Shown here: positions 9,475-17,857 of the stretch, piece after piece | Position numbering within the stretch: position 1 is the stretch's first letter | Layout: each line of letters starts with the position of its first letter | DNA from: Mycolicibacterium alvei | GTDB lineage: Bacteria; Actinomycetota; Actinomycetes; Mycobacteriales; Mycobacteriaceae | Direction: 5' to 3' | Assembly (NCBI RefSeq): GCF_010727325.1 | Contig: NZ_AP022565.1 | Coordinates: forward strand, 3,782,001 to 3,846,000 | DNA: 64,000 nt | Notes under the pieces: model-generated | Seen by the model: only the letters and a program-made list of their open reading frames with translations | Told to the model about the DNA's origin: nothing | Database searches by the model: none | Translations under genes and position numbers: made by a program

Positions 9475-10233
9475 ATGACCGACACCGACATGCTGGAAGC
9501 TGTCGCCGCCACCGGTACCGCGATGGAGCAGGCGGTCGCGATCTTCATGCTGCACCCGGAGAACTTCGCTGCCAGCATCGCCGCCGGCTACCAAAACCCG
9601 TTGGCGGGGTATGTCGCCGGCCGTGGTGGCGTTCTGGGTGAGGCCACCGGCGCGACCGTCAGCGCTGTCTTCGCGGTGTTCGAACCCACCGGCCTCGCCG
9701 CGATGTGGGACGAAGGTGTCGCGGTGCGCGGCGCTGTCGGTGCGGCACAACAGTATTGGGGGCAGGCCGCGGAGTTCGGACGCAAGTACCTGGCCGGCGC
9801 CCAGGGGCTGGACCGCATCTCGGAGTTGGGCGAGAAGATCATCGCTGCGACGCCGATCGCGGGGCTTCCGCTGTTCGCCGGGTGGCGCGCGATGCCGTTG
9901 GCCGACGATGCCCCGGCGCGGGCACTGCAGGTGATGTTCGTGCTCCGTGAACTGCGTGCGGGTGTGCATTTCAATGCCCTCACGATCTCGGGTATCGCCC
10001 CGGTGGAGGCGCACATGCTCAACAAGGGGCCGCAGTACACCGCGATGTTCGGTTGGCCAGAACCCTTCGCCGACGGCGAAGGCAAGAAGGACCGGTACGC
10101 CGACATCGAGCAGGTGACCAACCGGCGGATGGTTGAGATCCTCGATGCCGCAATCGATCCGGCCGAGCTAGCGGAACTTGCCCGGCTGAGCACCGACGCG
10201 CTGGCCGCGTTCAAGGCCGCCGTCCCAGGCTGA
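9475..10233 (+). CDS. SCO6745-family helical protein of unknown function
   Basis: 252 residues, ATG at 9475 with GGAGG about eleven bases upstream. The protein is mostly alpha-helical and soluble, without signal peptide or membrane segment. Its general pattern (an N-terminal helix pair, the LRELRAGVHF motif, and a conserved HMLNKGPQYTAMFGWP block) fits the SCO6745 family that is common in actinobacteria. Family members have been suggested to be DinB-like, but no activity is established that I know of. It sits 11 bp upstream of a TIGR03083 mycothiol-dependent enzyme gene, so the two are probably co-transcribed. Confidence 0.7.
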   Translation: MTDTDMLEAVAATGTAMEQAVAIFMLHPENFAASIAAGYQNPLAGYVAGRGGVLGEATGATVSAVFAVFEPTGLAAMWDEGVAVRGAVGAAQQYWGQAAEFGRKYLAGAQGLDRISELGEKIIAATPIAGLPLFAGWRAMPLADDAPARALQVMFVLRELRAGVHFNALTISGIAPVEAHMLNKGPQYTAMFGWPEPFADGEGKKDRYADIEQVTNRRMVEILDAAIDPAELAELARLSTDALAAFKAAVPG

Positions 10234-10244
10234 ACAGACCGTCC

Positions 10245-10892
10245 GTGCGGTTGAGTCGGGAGGAACGTGAGCGGGTGTTCGTGCTGGTGGCCGACGAGCG
10301 CCGGTCGATCGCCGCGCTGGTCGAGGGACTCGATGCAGACCAGTTGGCCACACCGAGCCTGTGCGCCGGCTGGGATGTCAAGACCGTTGCGGCTCATCTG
10401 GTCAGCGATTTCACCGACGGGTTCTGGGGGTTTCTGGCCAGCGGTGCCCGCCATGGCAACATCGACCGCGGCATCGACGCGCTGGCCCGCCGCCGGGCGA
10501 TGGCTTCAGCCACCGAGATCGCCGAGATGCTCCGGCATGGGGCCGATCATCGACTCAGCCCGCCGGTCACCGGTCCGTTGTCGGGCCTGACGGACGTGTT
10601 GGTGCACGGCGCTGACATTCGGATACCTCTGGGACTTCCATATCAGCCCGATCCGCAACACGTCGCGCGGGTTCTCGATTTCCTCACCAGCCGAACGCAA
10701 CTCGGATTCTTCCCGCACCGCCGTCTGCGCGGCATCGAGTTGCACGACGAGGACACCGGGCGGACGTGGGGTGAGGGCGCGGCCATCGCCGGTCCTGGCG
10801 TCGCGGTCATGCTGGCGGTGTGCGGGCGCACCGTCGCATTCGGCCGTCTGTCGGGTCCCGGTCTGCCCGTCCTGCAGTCGCGGCTGCGGTGA
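10245..10892 (+). CDS. maleylpyruvate isomerase-family, mycothiol-dependent enzyme (TIGR03083)
   Basis: 215 residues from GTG at 10245. The opening RLSREERERVFVLVADERR helix, the C-x-G-W-D-V-K-T-V-A-A-H-L motif with a metal-binding His, and a later LVHGADIRIPLG segment are diagnostic of the DinB-like TIGR03083 superfamily. Members use mycothiol as thiol cofactor or catalyse thiol transfer, and the metal is held by three His residues. The substrate cannot be told. It is probably in an operon with the SCO6745-like gene upstream. Confidence 0.78.
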   Translation: MRLSREERERVFVLVADERRSIAALVEGLDADQLATPSLCAGWDVKTVAAHLVSDFTDGFWGFLASGARHGNIDRGIDALARRRAMASATEIAEMLRHGADHRLSPPVTGPLSGLTDVLVHGADIRIPLGLPYQPDPQHVARVLDFLTSRTQLGFFPHRRLRGIELHDEDTGRTWGEGAAIAGPGVAVMLAVCGRTVAFGRLSGPGLPVLQSRLR

Positions 10893-10946
10893 ACTTCGAA
10901 CACAGGTAGTCCGGTACTCACGACTTTCCGGGGCTCCGCCGTTTGA

Positions 10947-11171
10947 CTTGCCACCACGTTCATCACCGTCCGCCGCGGCAGTAAGGGCGAGGTCGTCAAG
11001 GGTGTGCAGGTTCGGATGAATCTGCGTCAGGCGCCGCCGATCGCTGTCGACGGAGACTTCGGGCCCCGCACCGAGCAGGCCGTTCGAGAGTTTCAGCTCG
11101 GCCAGGGTTTCGATACCGACGGCATAGTCGGTCCGATCACGTGGCGCCGGTGCGTGTCCGGACCGGTGTAG
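10947..11171 (+). pseudogene. peptidoglycan-binding domain remnant
   Basis: This frame, bounded by an in-frame TGA at 10944 and TAG at 11169, encodes a nearly complete PG_binding_1 module: RRGSKGEVVKGVQ, VDGDFGPRTEQAVREFQ and DGIVGPITW. There is no ATG before the domain and no plausible N-terminal part, so it looks like the 3' end of a decayed gene. Domains of this type normally sit at the end of secreted cell-wall enzymes. The intact DUF1906 gene at 8673 lacks one, so the remnant could derive from a related protein, but that is speculation. The strand is fixed by the domain match. Confidence 0.65.
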
Positions 11172-11181
11172 CGTCCGGCCG

Positions 11182-12210
11182 TCAGCTGAAGCAGATGTTC
11201 AACGTGGCCAGGCCGAAGATCTTCTTGCCCTCGGACTTCGCCGCGACCAGGATGACGCCGGTACGGGTCTCGGGGTCCAACGACTTGATCTTTCCGCTGA
11301 ACTCGATATCGCAGCCCTCCTTGGCCGACACGATCGCCGGCTGGGACAACCGCACCGCGTAGCGGGTAACGGCACCGGGGTCGCCCGACCATGCGGAGAC
11401 GAACCCGGCACCCAGTCCCATGGTCAGCATGCCGTGGGCGATCACATCGGGCAGTCCGGCGAGCTTGGCGATCTCCTCGTCCCAGTGAATGGGGTTGGCA
11501 TCGCCTGCCACGCCGGCGTAGTTCACCAGGTCGCCGCGGGACAGTCGGGTGTGGTGCACGCCGAGCTGGTCGCCGACCTTCAGGTCATCGAAGGACAGTG
11601 TTCCCGGCGTGCGGGTGACGCCTTCGGAGGAGATCCGCACCTCACCTTCGGGGCGGACGGTCTTCTGGTAATCGGCATCGGATGCGCCGATTCCGGAGAA
11701 GTCCACGTCGTGCATCATCGCGTTCTGGACGGCGGTCATCGTCGCCGGATTGATGTCGTCGGCGGTGACGCCGACGACGGTGGTGTGCAGCGTGTGGACC
11801 CGCTCGCCGGCAGTGTCGGTGAAGGTGTTGGTGACGGTGATCAAGTCGCGGCCGGCGATCCTGCGGACCGCCGTCAACTCGATGTCGATCTTCAGCTCGT
11901 CGCCGGCCACGATCGGCCGGTGCTGCTCGAAGACTTCCTCGGTCTGCAGGTAGGTGTCGTACCCGACGACCACCGATTCGAACATGCGCCGATTGCAGGC
12001 CATGGCCGGAGTCGACGTGAAGGTCAGCGGCGCGACCAGCCCGGAATACCCCAGCTTCGCGGCGGCGTCGACGTCCCAGTGGGCGGGGTGGTAGTCCTGC
12101 ACGGCACGGGCGTACTCGCGTACCTTCTCGCGGCCGACCAAATACGGGCCATCGGCCTCGTAGTAGTGGCCGAGCCGGGCTTCGAGCGCCGATGCGTCTG
12201 GTGCGGTCAT
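11182..12210 (-). CDS. double-hotdog (MaoC-like) (3R)-hydroxyacyl dehydratase, HadA/HadB-like fusion
   Basis: 342 residues from ATG at 12210. Two hotdog folds are visible. The N-terminal one (about 10-150) is HadA-like, with VQDYHPAHWD and the LVAPLTF segment. The C-terminal one (about 205-340) is HadB/MaoC-like, with the hydratase motif around GDANPIHWDEE and AHGMLTMG. The canonical Asp and His of hydratase 2 lie in that second motif. Such enzymes dehydrate 3-hydroxyacyl thioesters in fatty or mycolic acid metabolism. Single-chain HadAB-like proteins exist in mycobacteria beside the separate HadA/B/C. The gene is monocistronic, ending 10 bp from the peptidoglycan-binding remnant. Confidence 0.82.
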   Translation of the reverse strand: MTAPDASALEARLGHYYEADGPYLVGREKVREYARAVQDYHPAHWDVDAAAKLGYSGLVAPLTFTSTPAMACNRRMFESVVVGYDTYLQTEEVFEQHRPIVAGDELKIDIELTAVRRIAGRDLITVTNTFTDTAGERVHTLHTTVVGVTADDINPATMTAVQNAMMHDVDFSGIGASDADYQKTVRPEGEVRISSEGVTRTPGTLSFDDLKVGDQLGVHHTRLSRGDLVNYAGVAGDANPIHWDEEIAKLAGLPDVIAHGMLTMGLGAGFVSAWSGDPGAVTRYAVRLSQPAIVSAKEGCDIEFSGKIKSLDPETRTGVILVAAKSEGKKIFGLATLNICFS

Positions 12211-12331
12211 GAATGTGCTCAACTTTTCTATCGGCTTGTTCGCTGAAGCCGACGAAAGCACACTAACGTCTGTGCGGCGTTAGGCGTACAACCGGCAACG
12301 CTCGACGAGAATCTGGGCCAGCCGTCCGGGC

Positions 12332-12925
12332 TCACTCACCATCAGACAGTGACAGGTGGGGTCTGTCCCCCGCGGCCAGTCGCTGTTCGATGACCGTCAG
12401 CGCCCGGCCCGCCCATTCGATGTTCTCTTCTTCGAACCGGATTCCCCGCAGCAAGGTCAGGTAGGGGCCGATGCGGTCGGCCTCGGCGAGGTACGCATCC
12501 TCGGTGCGCCCGGCCAGCAAGTGCTCCTGGCCGCGCCGGTAACGCGCGAGCTTGGCGGTCGCCCATTCCAGTCGTTCAGTGAGCGCATCGCGGACGGCCC
12601 CGATGTTGCCGGTATCGACCGCTTGGACCTGTACCAGGAGGTCTTCCCGAATCGCCCCGGGTTTCGGCGCCACCTCGGTGAACTCGAGCAACGCCTGCCG
12701 TCCAGCGTCGGTCAGCGAGTACAGGCGCTTGTTCGGCCGCCGGTCCTGCTCGACGAGCCTCGCTTCGATCAGCCCCTCGGCGGCCATCCGGTCCAGCTCG
12801 CGGTAGAGCTGCTGGGGAGTGGCCATCCAGAAGTTGGCGACCGACGCGTCGAACCCTTTCGCCAGGTCGTAGCCGGATGCCTCGCCGTCGAGCAGGGCGG
12901 CCAGGACTGCGTCGCGCAACGCCAT
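12332..12925 (-). CDS. PadR-family transcriptional regulator
   Basis: 197 residues. The N-terminal winged helix is typical of PadR (SGYDLAKGFDASVANFWMA followed by QQLYRELDRMAAEGLIEA), and the C-terminal half is a helical dimerisation domain like the Vir/PadR-2 group. It is divergent from the small SnoaL-like gene. The space between them holds a perfect 18-bp inverted repeat at 12951-12968, so it probably represses its own gene and the neighbour in response to an unknown small molecule. Confidence 0.88.
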   Translation of the reverse strand: MALRDAVLAALLDGEASGYDLAKGFDASVANFWMATPQQLYRELDRMAAEGLIEARLVEQDRRPNKRLYSLTDAGRQALLEFTEVAPKPGAIREDLLVQVQAVDTGNIGAVRDALTERLEWATAKLARYRRGQEHLLAGRTEDAYLAEADRIGPYLTLLRGIRFEEENIEWAGRALTVIEQRLAAGDRPHLSLSDGE

Positions 12926-12950
12926 GAGCCGATGCTAGCAGCAAAGTGAT

Positions 12951-12968
12951 TAATCAATATGTTGATTA
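12951..12968. promoter_or_regulatory. probable PadR operator
   Basis: Perfect inverted repeat TAATCAA-TATG-TTGATTA, strongly AT-rich in a GC-rich genome, lying 25 bp upstream of the PadR-like gene start and about 60 bp upstream of the divergent SnoaL-like gene. Position and symmetry fit an autoregulatory operator. Confidence 0.7.
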
Positions 12969-13027
12969 TTGAAAAGGGTCGGGCGTAACATCGCGGCTAG
13001 TCGATGAATTGGGTATGGAGGTGTCAG

Positions 13028-13444
13028 ATGCATCCGTTCCGTGAGGCAGTGGAGGCTCGCGACGAGGCCGCGATCGAGGCGCTGCTGGCCGACAATGTGG
13101 TCTTCACCAGCCCGGTGGCTTTCAAGCCGTATCCGGGCAAGCCGATCACCGCTGCGATCCTGCGCGGGGTCATGCGGGTCTTCGAGGACTTCCGGTACGT
13201 CCGGGAGATCGCCGATGCGTCAGGACATGACCATGCCCTCGTATTCGAGGCCACCGTCAACGGCAAGAAGATCACCGGATGCGACTTCCTGCACCACGAT
13301 GACGACGGCAAGATCGACGATTTCATGGTGATGGTTCGGCCGCTGTCCGGTGCGACCGCGCTGTCCGAGGCGATGGCTGCGCAGTTCGACCAGATCACAC
13401 AGGAAGCGGCAGAACAGATTCAGCGAGAGTCCGCCACTGCTTGA
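13028..13444 (+). CDS. SnoaL-like/NTF2-fold protein
   Basis: 138 residues. The ATG at 13028 is preferred because GGAGG lies seven bases upstream; an ATG at 13004 has none. The sequence is a small alpha+beta cone (NTF2-like) with the usual first helix (FREAVEARDEAAIEALLADNVVF) and the final strand FMVMVRPL. Members are isomerases, hydrolases or ligand-binding proteins; nothing here shows which. It is divergent from and probably controlled by the PadR regulator. Confidence 0.72.
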   Translation: MHPFREAVEARDEAAIEALLADNVVFTSPVAFKPYPGKPITAAILRGVMRVFEDFRYVREIADASGHDHALVFEATVNGKKITGCDFLHHDDDGKIDDFMVMVRPLSGATALSEAMAAQFDQITQEAAEQIQRESATA

Positions 13445-13446
13445 TT

Positions 13447-13460
13447 AGCGGCTCGCCGCT
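13447..13460. terminator. hairpin terminator between convergent genes
   Basis: The inverted repeat AGCGG-CTCG-CCGCT starts two bases after the TGA of the SnoaL-like gene and 16 bp before the end of the convergent lipase gene. No real T-run follows, as is common in mycobacteria. Confidence 0.45.
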
Positions 13461-13475
13461 GTTGCTTGATCGGCG

Positions 13476-15317
13476 TTACGGCCTGATCAGCGTCCCCGCA
13501 TCCGAAGCCGCCTTCTGCAATTCCGGAATCGTCATGTCGGCATAGTCGGCGTTCACCGGCCCCGACGCATTCCCCAACCACGGCACCACACCGGGGTCCG
13601 GGGTGACGCCCAGGTGGTAGGCCTGAACGCCGGGCAGGTGGTACTGCAGGAAGTTGACGAAGACGTCGACGACGAAGATCAGGCCCCCGATCGGTCCGGT
13701 GTGCAACAGCGCGGCCGAGTTCATCAGCGGAATGGCGGCGTCGGGATTGCCGATCATCACGATCGATCCGTAGTGCGGCTTGCTTCCTCCGCCGGGCACG
13801 TATTCCGGCACGAACGGCTGGAGTCCGGGCAGATCGGTGGAGAAGTAGCCCGCGGTGTCGCCGTAGGTCAGGACGTTGACGAACCCGGAGTCGGCGCCGT
13901 TGCCCGGGACCGTGGAGTTGAGGCCGGGGCCCTCGAAACCGATACCGCCGACACCCGTTTGTTGCGCAACGTACTGCGCTTCCCAGGCGCCCAGTGAGTG
14001 GCCGGTGACGAAGATGTCTTCCTTGCGGTAGCCCTGCGCGATCGCCGCGGCCTCGACCTGCTGCTGAAAGGCCACCGCGTCGATGAATGCCTGCGGTGTG
14101 GTGTCGGTGAAGACCACCTGCAGGTCGGTCACCACCTGCGACACCGCGATCAGCGGGTTGTGCAGCAGGTTCGTTCCGCCCGTCGTGCCCTGGTAGGCGA
14201 TGATGATCTGGCCATCAGGTGTCACCCAGGTCTTGGCGGACATCCCGGTCAGTATGTTGGTGGATTCCATCTGTTTGCCGTTGACCACGAACGGTTTCAG
14301 GTCGCCGGGGGCGCCGCCCCACACGTAGGCGGTGGTCGCCGCGTTGAGGAACTGGGACACCGTGGGGGTCTTGCCCGTGGTGGGTCCGTCGTAGACCATC
14401 GTCGGCGGCACCGGTTGTGCGGCAGGAGTTTTCGTCAGCCCTAGCTGAGTTTCGATCTCACGGAACGCCGCGAACAGCGCATTGCTGATCGGTGAGAAGT
14501 CGATCGGACTCTTCGGGCCGTTGGCGGAGACGGTGATGTCCAGCACCTGCAGCACCGTGTTGACGATGCGACCCGGCAGCTCGGCGATCTTGGCGATCGG
14601 CGACAACGGCTCCGGGGGCTGGGGTGTCGTCTTGGTTGTGGCGCTGACGGCAGCGACCTTGGTGGTCAGCGGGATGGTCTTCGCGGTGATGTCGGGGACA
14701 GTTCCAACGATCGCCGTGAGATCCGGCGGTGCGCCCGTGGTCGCCGGCGTCGGCGTCTGTGCGATCAGGGCCCGCGCCGGGGACGTCTCCGCGTCAGACA
14801 GGGCGGACGGGATCATCGCCGCACGGCGCTTTGCCGTGAGGCGGGCCGAGAAATCCGACCTGGCCGGTCGCGTGCCGTCGGACCGGAGCGGGCCATCCGG
14901 CTTGATGGCCCGGAGTTTCTCGCGGACGATGCCGGCGATCGACTCGGATTTCGACTCCGACTCGGGCTGCGGTGTAGTCGAATTCGGCTTTGTGGTCGGT
15001 GTCTCGTCGCCCGAGCGCGTGATGTCGGGGGCGGCTGTGTCGACGGTTCTCTGGGAGTCGGTCTTCGTGAGCGACGACGGCCGTTTCGGACGGGTGGCCT
15101 GCCGCCGGGTGACCGGCTTCTTGGCTCCGTGGCCGGTTCCGGCGCTCGATTGGCTCGAGGATTGGCCTGAGGACCCGGAGCCGCCGGGGTCTGCCCATGC
15201 CACGGCATGACCGCTGGTTCCTGCGATCCCGACACCGATACCGACCGCCATGATCGACAGGCCGTAGCGGAGCGGCATCCGTTGGGTGTTTTGCGGGCAG
15301 CGCGAACTGTGCACCAC
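13476..15317 (-). CDS. secreted lipase-like serine hydrolase with a long low-complexity N-terminal region
   Basis: 613 residues from GTG at 15317, which has AGGGAG nine bases upstream. A long signal peptide ends in A-V-A-W-A, a common mycobacterial cleavage motif. Residues about 35-260 are Ser/Thr/Pro/Lys-rich low complexity, probably a cell-wall-spanning or surface-exposed region. The catalytic part (about 330-610) has a class-3-lipase-like core with IIAYQGTTGG and the nucleophile elbow G-H-S-L-G-A-W; a C-terminal His (YHLGV) could complete the triad. It presumably cleaves an ester at the cell surface. It ends tail to tail with the SnoaL-like gene. Confidence 0.78.
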   Translation of the reverse strand: MVHSSRCPQNTQRMPLRYGLSIMAVGIGVGIAGTSGHAVAWADPGGSGSSGQSSSQSSAGTGHGAKKPVTRRQATRPKRPSSLTKTDSQRTVDTAAPDITRSGDETPTTKPNSTTPQPESESKSESIAGIVREKLRAIKPDGPLRSDGTRPARSDFSARLTAKRRAAMIPSALSDAETSPARALIAQTPTPATTGAPPDLTAIVGTVPDITAKTIPLTTKVAAVSATTKTTPQPPEPLSPIAKIAELPGRIVNTVLQVLDITVSANGPKSPIDFSPISNALFAAFREIETQLGLTKTPAAQPVPPTMVYDGPTTGKTPTVSQFLNAATTAYVWGGAPGDLKPFVVNGKQMESTNILTGMSAKTWVTPDGQIIIAYQGTTGGTNLLHNPLIAVSQVVTDLQVVFTDTTPQAFIDAVAFQQQVEAAAIAQGYRKEDIFVTGHSLGAWEAQYVAQQTGVGGIGFEGPGLNSTVPGNGADSGFVNVLTYGDTAGYFSTDLPGLQPFVPEYVPGGGSKPHYGSIVMIGNPDAAIPLMNSAALLHTGPIGGLIFVVDVFVNFLQYHLPGVQAYHLGVTPDPGVVPWLGNASGPVNADYADMTIPELQKAASDAGTLIRP

Positions 15318-15797
15318 TATCGATGTCTCCCTTGACATTTTCCGATGATGTGCGCACCTGCCGGTGACGGGAATGCCGGTCGCCGCGAACACATGACGGG
15401 TAAATGTATGACATCGGCCGATGTCATCGAGGCGCTTTGCCCGACTCGCCGAAGGCGGCCGAGCCTGCCGGCGCACCGGTGGGTAAGGCGGTTGGCGACG
15501 TCGGTTGCCAGTGCCGTCCCGGTGAGTCGTAGTGGTGCCTGCTCGGCGACGAGAACTGGGTGTTACCAGGCATTAGCTGCGGCGTAGCGGCCGGTCCGCA
15601 GCGAGGACAGCAGGGCTGGTTTTGTCAAATTCAGAAGTGTGAATTACGTCTCTGTTGAACCGCATTGGGTGCATATTCGGCGCCTAAGAGGGATTCTTAA
15701 CAAGTCCACGGCCAACCCGTTGCATCGCCTCAGCTTGGCCGAGCACTCTTGGCATTGAGTGTGAAGTGTCGTGAAGCTCCGCTGGAGGTCATTGAAC
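15318..15797. other. 480-bp region without a convincing gene
   Basis: This stretch lies between the divergent lipase gene and the small gene at 15798, so it must contain both promoters. It is less GC-rich around 15610-15700. Short frames exist on both strands, but none has both a ribosome binding site and recognisable protein character. I see no strong palindrome or repeat. Confidence 0.5.
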
Positions 15798-16064
15798 ATG
15801 GCGACAAAAGCTGCCGGCTCGACGGTTATCGAGCTGGCGACGCACCCGTTGTGGTGTTCGTCGCAGCGGTACGCCCGTGAGCTTGCCGCGGCCAAGCGCA
15901 GGCACCCCTCGTCCTATCGGTTCGACGACGAGGGCGACACGCCCGAAGCGGAATCTCAACGGTCTTCGCAGTCGGGACTGCGGACCAGCGCCCTGGTGAC
16001 CCCGCTGGCCTGCGCAAGGGTCCTGAGCTTGCACGGCCCCCGCGGCGAGGCTGTCGCCGACTGA
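15798..16064 (+). CDS. small hypothetical protein
   Basis: 88 residues from ATG at 15798, chosen because TGGAGGT lies nine bases upstream. The N-terminal part (V-I-E-L-A-T-H-P-L-W-C) and the basic segment after it look like a small soluble protein; the C-terminal half is Ser/Ala-rich and less constrained. I do not recognise a family. A cysteine-rich frame on the other strand overlaps it and is less likely because its start has no ribosome binding site. Confidence 0.4.
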   Translation: MATKAAGSTVIELATHPLWCSSQRYARELAAAKRRHPSSYRFDDEGDTPEAESQRSSQSGLRTSALVTPLACARVLSLHGPRGEAVAD

Positions 16065-16227
16065 GGCGGAAGATCTGCGTCGCCGCTTGCCGTGGCCGGG
16101 GCGCCGTGGCCGAACCGTGACGAACACTTGACCGAATTGTCTTCGTGTGACTACACATTCGGGCCGCTGCGGGCCAATACCATGACATCGTTCAAGATCA
16201 TGGGGGCATCGCAGAGGGATCGGTTTG

Positions 16228-17037
16228 ATGCGCGCGGTTTTTCAGGGTGTTCTCGTACTGGTCGTGGTCACCATGACCTACTTCTCCGGCGGTAACAACC
16301 GCGTCGACACGGCGGCGGTGAATCTTCCGCTGACGTCGACCATCGAATCGATCGCGCCGTCCGAAGGCGCGGTCGTCGGTGTGGCGCATCCGGTGGTGGT
16401 GACGTTCAAGAACCCGGTCACCAACCGCTCGGTGGTCGAACGCGCCCTTGGGCTCAAGTCGACGCCGGCTCGTGCGGGCAGCTACGAGTGGCTCGACGCC
16501 AATGTCGTGTCGTGGAAGCCGGCCGAGTTCTGGCCGGCGCACAGCACCGTGATGCTGTCAGTGGGCGGCATGCGGACCGAATTTCAAACGGGCCCCGCGG
16601 TTATCGGTGTCGCGGACATCTCCGACCACACCTTCACCGTGACGATCGACGGGCTCGGTGAAGATCCGCCGATCGATCTACCGGCTCCGCACCACCTGCC
16701 GCACGCCGGGGAAGCGGGTGTGCTGCTGGCCTCCTTGGGGCGTCCGGAATATGCGACTCCGGTCGGGACCTATGCCGTTCTGGGGAAAGACCGCACCGTG
16801 AAGATGGATTCGAGCAGCGTCGGCATTCCCGTCGATGCCCCCGACGGCTATCTCCTCGACGTGGAGTACGCGGTCCGCTTCACCCAGCGGGGCCTGTTCG
16901 TGCACTCGGCACCGTGGGCCGTGCCGTCGATGGGGCTGGAGAACACCAGCCACGGCTGCATCAGCCTGATTCCCGCTGCCGCGGAGTGGTACTTCAACAC
17001 GGTGCAGATCGGCGACCCGGTGATCGTCCAGGAGTAG
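16228..17037 (+). CDS. L,D-transpeptidase (YkuD), LdtA-like
   Basis: 269 residues from ATG at 16228 (a TTG directly before it is also possible; GAGGGAT lies upstream). A short N-terminal hydrophobic segment acts as signal/anchor. Residues about 30-125 are a bacterial Ig-like domain (PSEGAVVGVAHPVVVTF), and about 130-268 the YkuD catalytic domain with active-site motif H-S-A-P-W plus SHGCISL, the Cys being the nucleophile. It forms 3-3 cross-links in peptidoglycan and is the target of carbapenems. The Ig domain and short length resemble LdtA (LdtMt1, Rv0116c) more than the larger LdtB. It ends in front of the strong terminator at 17084. Confidence 0.9.
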   Translation: MRAVFQGVLVLVVVTMTYFSGGNNRVDTAAVNLPLTSTIESIAPSEGAVVGVAHPVVVTFKNPVTNRSVVERALGLKSTPARAGSYEWLDANVVSWKPAEFWPAHSTVMLSVGGMRTEFQTGPAVIGVADISDHTFTVTIDGLGEDPPIDLPAPHHLPHAGEAGVLLASLGRPEYATPVGTYAVLGKDRTVKMDSSSVGIPVDAPDGYLLDVEYAVRFTQRGLFVHSAPWAVPSMGLENTSHGCISLIPAAAEWYFNTVQIGDPVIVQE

Positions 17038-17083
17038 CCAATTCTGCTGTGAGGCAGGACAACGCACACCCTCACGCCCGAAG

Positions 17084-17129
17084 GCACAGAAAAGGCGCCT
17101 GGCTCGCAAGCCAGGCGCCTTTTCTGTGC
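17084..17129. terminator. very strong bidirectional terminator
   Basis: A perfect inverted repeat with 21-bp arms and a CGCA loop. The left arm runs 17084-17104 and the right 17109-17129. The outer part of each arm is A/T-rich (AGAAAAGG / CCTTTTCT), so transcripts from either side end in a U-rich tract. It sits exactly between the convergent L,D-transpeptidase and proline-rich genes. Confidence 0.92.
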
Positions 17130-17138
17130 TGGGGAGGA

Positions 17139-17627
17139 TCAGCCGGTGGGACCCGGCAGCGTCGGCGTGCCGGCGACCGGTCCTCCTCCGGGCGAGACGG
17201 TCGGTACACCCTTGCCGGACGCAGCGCCCGCCGCTGTCGCCACCGGAGCGGCGATGGGCGCCGGTGCCGCGGGGACCGGAGCGGCTGCGGGTACCACCGG
17301 CACCGGTGGCGGCGCGAGGGGCACCGGCGGTGGTGCCATGGGTACCGGCGGTGGTGCCAGCGGCACAGGCGGAACCACCGGTGGCGGCGCCAGGGGTACC
17401 GGTGGAACAGCTGCGGCCGCGGGGGCAATTCCCGCGGCTTCTACGGCCGGCGCGGCGCATACCGGTGCGCCGGGCGCCGCGGCGGCCGCGTCGACGCACT
17501 TGTATCCGCCGGTCTTGAGTGGCTGCGCCGCGGCGTGCGGGCTCAGGGCCACTGCGGCCGCTACTGCGGTCAGGCAGAATCCGGCGCTGACAACGGCTCG
17601 GACCGAGGTGTGGGCAAAGGTGGTCAT
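17139..17627 (-). CDS. exported Pro/Ala-rich protein
   Basis: 162 residues, ATG at 17627 with GGGAGGCGG upstream. A signal peptide (ending A-A-A near residue 34) is followed by a short Cys-containing segment (YKCVDAAAAAPGAPVC, perhaps one disulphide). A long Pro-rich tract of repeated P-P-V-P-L-A-P units then runs to about residue 120. The tail is Gly/Thr-rich. It resembles the many mycobacterial wall-associated proline-rich proteins whose function is unknown. Antisense frames through this region are only mirror images of the repeat. Confidence 0.6.
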   Translation of the reverse strand: MTTFAHTSVRAVVSAGFCLTAVAAAVALSPHAAAQPLKTGGYKCVDAAAAAPGAPVCAAPAVEAAGIAPAAAAVPPVPLAPPPVVPPVPLAPPPVPMAPPPVPLAPPPVPVVPAAAPVPAAPAPIAAPVATAAGAASGKGVPTVSPGGGPVAGTPTLPGPTG

Positions 17628-17857
17628 CCCTCAACCGCCTCCCTTGTTCGTGCGGAAATTACATCGATGACAGTTGTGTCAGCTGAACCGTAGAGCTACC
17701 CGAAAACGGTGTCCACACAAGTTCTCAGATGGTTGCCGGGTTGACACGCGAGCGAGCTGTACTCGTGATCGCACCGTTTCCAACTGCCGGCGTCCGTCGT
17801 GATAAAGGACTGGGTATCGACAGGTAACGCTGCGTCAGGATGGGATTCTCGCAAACA

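Noticed and set aside
15644..15895. Cysteine-rich 83-residue frame on the minus strand
   Set aside because: No ribosome binding site, no recognised motif, and it overlaps a plus-strand gene with a good Shine-Dalgarno sequence.
17146..17670. Gly-rich frame antisense to the proline-rich exported protein
   Set aside because: Pro-rich codons read in reverse give Gly; the minus frame has signal peptide and ribosome binding site.
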